A stretch of 64,000 bases of DNA, taken from the NCBI GenBank assembly GCA_021234155.1, contig JAJEKV010000041.1, positions 1,924,447-1,988,446 on the forward strand. The letters run 5' to 3'. Each line of letters begins with the position of its first letter. Position 1 is the stretch's first letter. The position numbers and the translations under genes are program-made. Below the pieces are notes generated by a model that saw only the letters and a list, made by a program, of their open reading frames with translations, was not told the DNA's origin and searched no databases. The stretch comes from Isoetes taiwanensis. Lineage: Eukaryota; Streptophyta; Lycopodiopsida; Isoetales; Isoetaceae. Of the stretch, positions 51,742 to 64,000 are shown in pieces.

Positions 51742-52626
51742 AAATCCATTAGCCAATTATCTTAGTAGCTTCTCTTCAATTTAAAGAAAGCAGGAGAAGT
51801 TCCATTCCATGCCATAGATATTGTTAAGGTTGCTAATTTGTGCTTATGGTATGTAAATCTTAGTACCAACCTTCGTCCACGTGCTCGTTTTAAAATCTAA
51901 GTTCATTTACGAACCTTGCACCTCATACACCTTCAATCTTCAATGAAGACAGTTTTATTTGGTCTAATAGTAAAATATTTGTCTTAGAATAGTTATATCT
52001 TTTAAGTTCATGGCCATTGAGTCGCATTTAATTTAAGGTATTTGAGAGCATAACCCAATAAGCAATGTTGTTTGGACATGTAAGGTGATTGAGCAGAACC
52101 AATAAGCAATGTTGGTGTGTGATGTGTGTCCATCGGATCTTGGTGATGTTGGTGTTAGGGTTCATCGGATGCTCAAACACGAGGAGCTATTCGTCGATTA
52201 CTCTAAGGCGCGTACCCATGTGGGCACCTTCCACATTGCCAACATGCGAGGCTTACTCATCTGGGGGGTGATGTCGAGCGACTCATGGTCAACTAGGGAT
52301 ATCAAGAGGTAGTCCAAATATGCGTGTTGTATATGTTAGTCACATTTATATACTTTTATATGTTTATACGTACATGAAACCCAAACCCTATATATACGAT
52401 CATTGTGTCTTTCATACTTTCATCTCCTCCTCCATCGATCTGGGGGCCCTCCTAGTGCCTCTTCTAGCAGTTTCGATGACCTCTAGCAGCATGATCTTTC
52501 ATCATGAGCACCTGAAGGTTAATGCACCTCCCCCATTTTGAGCTTTACTAGCTTAGAGTCTGATTGTGGATCTGTGGAGTGATGTCTTACATTTTAGATG
52601 AATGATCTAGTCTATTGATCTTATTC

Positions 52627-54133
52627 TTAGAGCTCTATGCATTTGCATTCATAAAAGGATCTGGTAGATAGAATCTGGCCAGATTGATGTGCACTTATCC
52701 TTTCAGCATCAAGAAGGACTTGTGCATCAGAACAAGCATGGCCTTCGAACATGAGGAGATCCTTCTTTTTCAAATGGACCAGATGGTCCATCCATGCCGA
52801 AGCCAAATGAAAGACTCTCTTTGCCAAGTTTTCTCAAAACTTGGATAGATTGCTAATAGCACCTGTTGGCTATTCAAATTGCAGCGAAAAAGGTCTTAAA
52901 GCCACAACCAAGCAGACCTGACATGTTGACATAGGAAGAAGCAATGTTCAATCATCTTGTCCCTCGATGCACATAAGGGACAAACTCCACACTGCTTTTT
53001 GATGCACCCTAGGAATGATCAAAGGCACTTTGCTGAAAACCTCTGCAGCAAGTAGGATCTTGTACATGGAATTCACCAACTTATCTATTTTGACACGACC
53101 ATGACCTCCCAAAGCCGGGGAGGGGATCATCGATGCTACTATTGGAGGAAGAGCTGAAGATACTTTCTGTTAAATAGCCCCGTCCCATCTTAAGAGGAGG
53201 GAGTTAGCAAAGCACCATTTGAATCGTGATCTAAGTATTACACCAATCATAAATCATACACATTACACTGCCCGTGAGTCAATGGATGGTGAAGCTACCG
53301 GGAGAAAACCACCATCAAAGGATTCACCAACAACTTCGCAGCGATATAAAGTGTGTGCAAGTTGGTGAAAATGAAACATAGAACGTATAATCTTTTCATG
53401 CAATAAGCAAGCCCTTGAGAAAAGCAAAGCATTAGGGTATGTTATTCTTGGGCAAAATAGTGTGCCCGAGGGGAGGAGGGCCTAATAGATGGAGACCCAA
53501 AAGAGATACACATCTATAAAAGGCTGATAAACAAGATGGGAGCCCGAGATCGTCCATTATTCACAATTCTTCAAATGATCTTGGAGATCATCTTACTTTG
53601 CAAAAGAAAGTTGATCATCCTAAGGCTGCCAAAAGGCTTTGCAACACCCAACTGACTTTGACAGCATCGCCATCCCATGTCCCCCCACTTCAAATGAAGT
53701 TCTTCACAAACCTGATTATGACCTCACTTTTTGACCGTGATGCTATGAATGAAGCCCTATACACATGTGTCTCGCTAAGGGTGACTTAGCCACAACAATT
53801 CTCGATCCGCGCCATGGATGGCTTAACGATTGGGCCACCAAAGAGACGCTTTAAACCTTCCTTAATCAACGCCTCCCAAGCGGCCCGGATGAGATATGAA
53901 CATAGAGATACCAAGAAGTTTGGTTGCTTTACCATGGGGAAGAACCTTCCACGAAAAAGCAATAACACATATGTAACTGGAGAGCCCAATGCCCATATTG
54001 TCATACACTTTTGGGCAAAAGTATGCTGGTGGGTTACAAATAAACGCGACGCAGCACCCAGCACCAAAGCACTTTCAAAGATTTTCAAAGACTCCAAACA
54101 CTTTCCGCCACTTTGCACCCAAAGACTTTTCAA
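52627..54133 (-). pseudogene. L1-like LINE-c fragment, minus strand (copy B)
   Basis: Counterpart of 29326-30765. The frame 53130-52948 (GRVKIDKLVNSMYKILLAAE) is kept. A 90-bp stretch at about 54045-54180 is longer than in copy A and contains repeats of ACTTTC/CAAAGA. Not functional. Confidence 0.55.
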
Positions 54134-54356
54134 AGAAGCAAGATACTTTCAAACAGGGTGCTAAAAGCATCGTCCTGACGATGCTTTTGCACCCCCACCA
54201 AAGATACTTTTGCCCTTTTGCCAACCAATAAAGATACCAGGTGCTAAAGAAAAAGAATCCAGCAACAAGATGGCATTCTATAAATTTTGCTAATCTGCCC
54301 TCAAAACAAGGAAAGACATATTGACTATAGACCTCCTATGACCCATTGTTCATAGG

Positions 54357-55140
54357 AAGGAAGGAAGGAAGGAAGGAAGGAAGATTCTTTTATCGTCCGC
54401 GGAGGCCAATCAGCCTATGGGACCCAAATTACGCGAAGCCTGCAAAGAAGTCTTGCTGGGATTAAAAACACCCTTTAAGAGGGAAAAACCGAAGCAGCAA
54501 CAAACTGGCGGTAAACATACAAATATACATATACACATGAATTCCAGGCACCTCGGATAGGCCTTTAGACGCCGGAGGTGAGTCCCCAAATCCAAAACCT
54601 CCTGGAGGTAGGAGCCAAGGGATCGGCAATCTTGACTGAGAAGCCAGGCAATGGCACTGTGTCGCACCAAGAGAATATAGCGAGCCGACCGACTATAGGG
54701 CGGGCGACTCCGGAAGGCATGGCTTTAATCCTCAACAACCCCGGCAACACCGACAAAGCCCGCCTGGCGGCGGCCTCCAACCCACCGACCCGCCCTCAAG
54801 CCGAAGATTGCAGGGCCCTGCTCGAATGGGCTGGCGGTCCCAAGGCTTCTTCATGGGCAAACCGAGAATGCGAGGTAGAGCCGCGGGCCTCGAAACCGTG
54901 GTGGGGGTTTATGCCGCTTGTAGTGTGCCACCTTTACTCCTTCGAGCATGGTGGTCCCGAGAGCTTCCCGTGAAACAAGAGTCCAAGTAGCCCCCTCACC
55001 CTATCCCTACGGGCGTCATTGCACTCGACGCACCTATGGGAGTCCATGCAAGATCCTTCTGATTTTGGCAAAAATTGAGACATATACAACAATCCACGCT
55101 TTAAACATCATCACGAGTCAATGGGCAACCCTGATGGATG
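54357..55140 (-). mobile_element. LINE-a 3' fragment with (TTCC)n tail, minus strand (copy B)
   Basis: Counterpart of 30987-31770; the (GGAA)n run is shorter (about 54357-54383) and the body has more differences than the adjacent ALDH gene. Confidence 0.7.
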
Positions 55141-56157
55141 CTGCAACCATTTCACTTAGCAAGGGTGTGTGTCTATGTTCGGATGAGCCACAATTCCATT
55201 AGGTGAAATTGCCTAACCATCACCATACGTTGATGAAAGAAGGTCAATTATTTTTTGTCATTTATAGGTGTTTAAGTGATTTTTGAGGGAGAAAATAGAG
55301 GGGAAAACGAATAAGATGTGGGCAAATTTTTTTATCAATAAAAAACTTGTTATAATACTACACAATTGCATGAATCGAATGTTTTTGTCAATCTAGTACA
55401 AAAACTAAAGAGTTGATTGGGTCGAACCAATTACCAAAGATTTTGACCTCAAAATATGTGAATGTGAACATCTTGCAACCAAGGTGTACATCCATAAATA
55501 GATCAAGTATAGGTGAAAATCTTTTATATGTCCTAAAGGATTCTCTTAAAATGTTTTATGCATGCCAAAGTCATTGATGACAAACCAACCAACTATGTTA
55601 GAATTCACGTACAACAAACAAAGTTAGGGGCCACAAAAAGTTCCTTTTCCACTTTTTGTTTTTGTATGATTTATTTATATTTTTAAACGACCCATACATT
55701 TGAAAGTGCCATGGTCCCATAACCATAATGCGTTTGCAAAGCTACAAGGTGGTAAGAAGATAGAAATGGTTGGTGGAAAACGAAATGAATCAGATCACAG
55801 ATCACAGATCACGAACTTGATGTCGAAGACAAAGAGATCATATACATATACTTGTTGTTAGTACTCATAAAGGGTCTAGTACTCATGAAAGGTCATTATA
55901 TTCTAGATATGATATGATATGATATATGTGGGCCATGCATGGGAAAGTAAGCAAGGGCCTTTTTGTATATTTGCTCTTTTATTTAGACCAAGTTTCTCTT
56001 TCCATTAGTTGCTCTTTTGAGTTACATAGGTAGTAAGTCAATTGTGGAAAAGTAATGATAAGTTGCAGGTATGCACAAGTATATTTAAATATGGGAGGAA
56101 GCTCTTACACAAGGGGCTTTTCTTCTCCCTTGGAGGATCAACACCAAAGACATAATC

Positions 56158-59025
<2,868 letters not shown>

Positions 59026-59808
59026 AACAAGAAGAATATTTTAAGTATGTATAATAAAGATTATTAATGGAAAATGTATATATAAAGGAAAGTCAAGTGA
59101 ATTGAGCAAATCCACATTGTGTGATAATGCTTTCTTTCATGTTTACTATTATGAAATTACAACATATACATACAAGCCACTGCATTATAGCTAATTCCTG
59201 GCCCTTCAGCCCAGGACCTACCTAGAATATTCCATCTGAGGCTAAATCCTAGCCACTAAGATGGAAACCCTAAAACTGGAATGCCCACAGTACAAAAATA
59301 TACCTAAAAAAAGATTGAAAATGTTAACCTTGAGCTACTATCCACATTAGCAAAATAGAACATTCTATAGAGTAGAACTTGAATGCATAATGGTCAATGC
59401 TAATCTAATTTTTACACCGAAAAGCAGATGCCCCTAACTCAAATCCACAATAAAGAAAGCCAATTAGCAAGCGAATGGCTTTTTGAAATTGAACCCAAGC
59501 ATTTCCACAAAGCCAAAAAATTGAAATCATACCTGACATATTTGTATGCGCTCCTCAAGCTGACCTACATTCCAAGTTTTCCAAACCTGCAAGTTGAACA
59601 TGCAATCCAATATTGACAAGGCAAATCAAACCATCTGAAATTTGTAGATATAACAAAATAGGCTGACAGCGGAAGTCGTTATCACCCCCTATTTCTGTTT
59701 AATTGTCTAGACTACATAAACGGCCCAAATGGTCGCCTATGCATCAATTATTTTGAAGTCTGCCAAAATCAATTTTTTTCCTTTGGTATCAATTTAGAAT
59801 CATGCATA

Positions 59809-61193
59809 GTGCTTTATGTTAAAGTTAGTTGGGCGAAGTGCATTATGCCTAAACTTTGTGGGGGGCTGGGGATGATTCACTTTCTTCTCCAGAGCAAGGT
59901 GCTGATCTCTAAGTTCATGTGGCGGATTCTCAATAATGCCGATAATTCTCCAGGTCTGCGTCTCATTCACCAGTCTTTACAGAGGTGCATTTCCTTTGGC
60001 TCTCCATCCATTAAGCCTCTCCTCCCATGGGCATTATTCTATCCACTTTCTCCATATCCTAATGCATCTCCTTTCCTCAAGGGGTTGCTAGGCGCTTGGG
60101 AGACCGTGCGCACTTTGTTTCGGTCCATCCAATGGCCCCCACAGATCCTGACCGGTTGTTGGTGGATCCCTTTGGGTGGCGGTCATGCGATTGTCCCCGG
60201 GTCTCTTACGTCCATCCATTGACGCACGCGTCGGTGGCGGGCAGCAGTGTGCTCGCAGTATGCATGGTATAATGAGACAAGATTGTTGGCGTGGAATGAG
60301 TTCAAATTGAAGTTCCTTCTCGCGCCCGTTGGGGCCGGGAGCATATGGGAAAAAGTAGTCTGCTACACTTCCTCCACACCCACAAGGCGTGGCTCCCCGC
60401 TCCAGGTGGTTCATGGCGTTGTTAAGGAGGAGCACCCGTCGATGTATGTGGTCTGCTTCATCGATGTGTTGCCTCCATGCCGAGTGGCCTTTAGTTATCC
60501 CCGAGCCTCATCGAAAGGCGGTCACGGCGATGGGTATGGGATAAATTGCTTCATCCTAAGCTATCCATTTTATGGTGGCAGATCACTCATAGATGCGTCT
60601 TGGGTAAACCTTGTTGTTCATCGATTTCGTCCGAAGTCTCGTGATCCGCGCCCTCTTTGCACGCATAGAGGGATGAGACAATTGAGCCTTTGCTTTTCTT
60701 GTGTCACCATGTTCGGCCGCTTTGGCGTTGGCTTCGAAGTCTTTTCCATTGTGACTTGAATAGTCAAGAGGTCCTATTGTCGGGTCTATCCTAGTTCTTG
60801 GGACAAGTTGGCAAAGAGGGCTTTCCACTTAGCATTAGCTTGGATCATCTGGTCCATCTGGAAGAGACGAAATCTCCTCATCTTCAAGGGACAGCTCTTT
60901 TCAGATACGCAAGTGCTTAGCGATGCACGTAGTCGCATTGTGAAGGCATACAAATGTTCTTCCTTGAAGGATGACATCAAAAGTGTCATTTGGGAGCAAT
61001 ATCTTCAGATTCACACCTACTCATAGCAAACAGTTGTGCTCATGGTGATCTGTCTTCTCTGCTTTTCTATGTTATGTATATGGTGGGTAGTGTTGCTCTA
61101 GTGGATATCTTCTCCACTGGGTTTTGAGTCCCCCATGTACTCTTTGTATTCTTTTGAGTAATAAAGGTCCACGTTCATCAAAAAAAAAAAAAA
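59809..61193 (+). mobile_element. L1-like LINE-d 3' half with poly(A)
   Basis: The frame 59809-60222 reads KCIMPKLCGGLGMIHFLLQS, SKFMWRILNNADNSPG and onward, the post-RT segment of plant L1-like LINEs. After frame changes come the zinc-binding domain region (KLSILWWQITHRCVLGKPC in one frame at about 60555-60615, then CTHRGMRQLSLCFSC at 60657) and AFHLALAWIIWSIWKRRNLL (60816). The tail has AATAAA at 61160-61165 and A14 at 61180-61193. It is a 5'-truncated, frameshifted copy. It spans the right end of duplication copy B (60014) without a break. Confidence 0.8.
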
Positions 61194-61488
61194 TAGCGCT
61201 TTCTTATATTTCTACAAGAATTTAGCGCTGGCGGAGCCAGCGCTGTATGCACTGCTAATCTATGATGTATGCCCCCATGGCAGTTGAATTTTTATTCTAA
61301 TAGTTGTTGGTTATTCTAAAAGTGATTGTGCCTCAAGCCAATAGAACAAAGCAAATACAAACTAGTGAACTTCATTGTCTCTAGTCAAATGTGCCTAAAT
61401 GACGATGCCTCTGTAGCAAGTGTATATGCTCTTTTATAGTTAGGAACGTATTAACTATGGGCATGAATATTCTTTTAATCGCGGACAT
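61194..61488. other. Short spacer with a perfect hairpin
   Basis: Between the LINE-d poly(A) and the Gypsy LTR. No gene. It contains the inverted repeat at 61224-61244. Confidence 0.6.
61224..61244. repeat. Perfect 9-bp inverted repeat, 3-bp loop
   Basis: AGCGCTGGC, GGA, GCCAGCGCT: the arms are perfect complements. TAGCGCT also occurs 30 bp upstream at 61193. It may be an end of a small DNA transposon; no partner end was found. Confidence 0.6.
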
Positions 61489-63132
61489 TGTGACGCTCCC
61501 TGCTAAACGTACGGCGCCCGGCCGTACACTCGGCAGGAAATCCCCCATCCGGCTCAACAACCACATGGGCCCTTCGTCTACCCCGCACTCTGAGGTGACC
61601 CCTAGTGCGGGAAGGGAACACGAAGGTGTCTTGCGCGCCCTTCCCCTATGGGCTCCTATAACAGCGGGAGCGATAACACGTCAGAACTAGCATCAACATA
61701 TACAAATACTACCTGAAGGGTAGTGCATCACTCATAATCCAAGGCAAAGATGATAATCACGAACCATAAAACATGAGAGCTCCTACGACTGCACTCGTAA
61801 GGAGGATGGTAACGGCCTGGGCCTCAAGATAGAGCGGCCAGGAGTCATGGCAATGGCGTAGGGCTGGCATAAGAACAATGGCTAGGGTTGACCACTCCAT
61901 CCGCCCCTCATTGCATACTTTGCGTGGATGGGCTAGATCAGGCTCGACAGCCGGGACTCTAGCCTTAGGATCACGCAACCCCATGGCATCACCCATCGGG
62001 ACTACTCGGTTGCATCTCCCCTTGGTCGATGAGGCAGGAAGGGTTGCATCTCCCCTTCCCGGGGTCTAGAGGTGCGGGCGGCTAGAGAATAAATTGGCGA
62101 CACACGATTCTGTACCACTGAACCCCAAAGCGAGCCAAGCCAACACTTGCAGCTCTCCGAGGCGGAACAACACCATTGCCCGGGGAGGTGTCGGACCCAT
62201 GCCCGCCCACCACGAGGTGGCCCGACCATAAGCCTAGCCCACTATGGGATCCCCAAGCCCCCCACTCGGCAGGGATCCTCCCTCCACTTTCCCTCTAGCC
62301 CTGTTATATGGTGCTGAGTCATATCATAGCCTCAATAGCCTGGTGGGCTCCTATGCACAGGCCGCAACTAATAGGAACTAAGGGATCTACCCTAGGCCTA
62401 GGAGCATACTACATATGGCTCTAGGTCTCTACCCCCCATTCCCAATACAAGAGGAGCAAACATGATCAACCATCATCACATAATCATCACATCATGAGAA
62501 TAATCATAAGAAGAACATCTTAACCTAATCATACAAATCTAACTAATAGTTAGGGTTCCTTGATTAGGGTTCAAGATGTTGAATATGGGTTCTAGGATGG
62601 CTCTACTCTAGATACAAAATACTAGCATATCTGGAATGCTAATTTCCAGATGAGCTATCACAACCACTATCCTACATACCTGCTCAAGCTCTCCCTCCAG
62701 ATCCGTGTGCCTCCATGGTCTCCAGAGCTCACGAGATGCCGCTCCTACTCCAAGAGCGAGTCTACCACCTTGGGGCTCTTGCACCGGTCTATGCCACAAC
62801 AAGCGATGTTCAAGCGGGGTTTGAGCAGTAGGCGAGTCTCACGGGTGCTAGGGCTGGAAAGAGGTCTAGGGTTAGGGTTTATGCCTATATGAGTTAGGTC
62901 CACCTAGGATGCCGCGTGGCACCAACGGGTGAGTCATTGGTGCGGTGCCCCAATAGGTTAAAGGCCACGTGGATAATGGCTTTAACCTATGGTTGGCTAA
63001 GTTATGAGAATAACTTAGCCATGCCCCTAGTGCCACAATCTATGGTATACAAGGCTATGAAGATAGACTTGTATGGTATGGAGATCGAGGAATATATGTA
63101 TTTATGGCTTATGTTCCTACGGACCCGTCACA
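61489..63132 (-). repeat. 3' LTR (1644 bp) of a minus-strand Ty3/Gypsy-like element
   Basis: On the plus strand it begins TGTGACGCTCCC and ends GACCCGTCACA, so the termini TGTGACG/CGTCACA are inverted repeats. On the minus strand it is directly preceded by the purine tract CCTAAGGGGGGAGAA (63147-63133). That combination, with TGTGAC termini and the preceding GAGGACGACATTGTC, is characteristic of plant chromovirus-like Gypsy elements. The interior is GC-rich and non-coding. The 5-bp left flank GACAT (61484-61488) is the predicted target duplication. Confidence 0.8.
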
Positions 63133-63147
63133 TTCTCCCCCCTTAGG
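63133..63147 (-). other. Polypurine tract of the right-hand Gypsy element
   Basis: Minus strand CCTAAGGGGGGAGAA abuts the LTR start TGTGACG. Confidence 0.8.
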
Positions 63148-64000
63148 ACAATGTCGTCCTCAAAGATTGCGCTAAAGGTGACGAACCTACCTTATGCCTG
63201 CACAAAGCAACAACATGTCATAACCTTTAGTTTAGTTTAGCAATCAAGTTTTATTAGTTCAAGTCAAAATTTAGGCTATATTTGTACTTATACAAAATTA
63301 TATAGCCTTAACACGGTTATTTCACGATAATTCAAAACATTATGGTAAGAGTTATTAGGGTTCATAATCTAAATTATGGCTCTCCCTATCTTCAGAATCG
63401 CCTCCTCGTTGAGGTCCACCTTCTACTTGCCCGCAAAAGGAGCACATTACGTTAGTTTAGTTAATAATTTGTGGTTTTAGGGGACCCCCTTACCTCCTTG
63501 AGTCGAACCATCGACTCAAGGTTGTCCTACTACCTTGCCCAAGATCATGGCCCTTTCGGATTTGAGCTTAAGGATCATTTAAGATGCTCCCATCATCGCC
63601 ATGATGATGAAAGTGCTACCTTGTACTTTCGGTTGCGGTGCCGAGTACCCTTAGTGCATCATGCCCCGCGGGTTTGAAGCTAGGGAGCGTCTCACGATCC
63701 CATCATCGGCGCATGATCACTTTAACCCTCACCATGACCCTCCTACGGCCCGGTGTGCATTACCCGATCGTGGCATAGAGATCATCCGATCGATGTCCCA
63801 TCATAAGCCCACTATGCCTCATTCCTCACTCACATGACCCTAATGGTCATGCGCACCTCTTTAGTGCGTGTGGCCTAGAAAGAATGCCCTAAAGGTGTAT
63901 CCCATCGCCAGCCCACGATCCAAGGTTTCGCACATGCACCCTAGTAACTAGAATGCATGCCCGGGCTTAAACTAACTAACAACATACTAGCTAACCACGG
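63148..64000 (-). mobile_element. Internal 3' region of the right-hand Gypsy element
   Basis: Sequence interior to the purine tract. I see no integrase or other pol motif in these 850 bases on the minus strand, so it is probably the untranslated stretch between pol and the 3' LTR. The coding part should lie right of the window. Confidence 0.55.

Noticed and set aside
61457..62892. Several 60-80 codon frames inside the right-hand LTR
   Set aside because: LTRs of this class are non-coding; the frames are short, lie on both strands and have no domain.

Overview
The window is nuclear DNA of a land plant. It holds two intron-rich plant genes (an NADP-type malic enzyme-like gene and an ALDH3-family aldehyde dehydrogenase), a decayed PPR-type gene, and dense nested LTR retrotransposons and LINEs typical of a large plant genome. 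I cannot name the species. No bacterial operon, CRISPR array, rRNA or tRNA gene was recognised.

Layout. Bases 1-9387 are two related LTR retrotransposons in opposite orientation. Plus-strand element X (internal 3' part 1-2748, 3' LTR 2749-3289) ends exactly inside the integrase gene of minus-strand Ty3/Gypsy element Y (3290-9387; gag, protease, RT, RNase H, integrase, 5' LTR at 8800-9387). Y in turn interrupts a plus-strand LINE (9388-11949, 'LINE-a') whose 3' end is a pentamer repeat. Bases 11950-13029 are AT-rich and gene-poor.

Bases 13030-60014 are a direct tandem duplication of a unit of about 23.5 kb: copy A 13030-36617 and copy B 36618-60014. Each copy carries, in order: an ATGCATGC-rich repeat, a PPR remnant, an L1-like LINE split by a 5.65-kb LTR element with no recognisable genes, T-rich intergenic DNA with microsatellites, the malic enzyme gene (minus strand, 18 exons), LINE fragments on the minus strand, the ALDH3 gene (plus strand, 10 exons), and the start of another LINE fragment. 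That last LINE is cut at the A/B junction but continues to its poly(A) tail after copy B (to 61193). Bases 61489-63132 are a 1.64-kb LTR of a minus-strand Ty3/Gypsy-like element that runs off the right edge.

ALDH3 is intact in copy B (481 codons over 10 exons, every junction in phase). In copy A it carries several single-base indels. The malic enzyme reading frame is broken in both copies, but at different places. The copies differ most in the transposon part and often at CAG/CTG sites, so many of the breaks may be sequence errors rather than decay. The most interesting biology is a divergent malic enzyme with Lys at a metal-ligand position and two GC-AG introns, and a LINE family whose copies share a terminal GTGGACGATAAAA-like core but end in different simple repeats. 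I found no clearly new multi-gene system.
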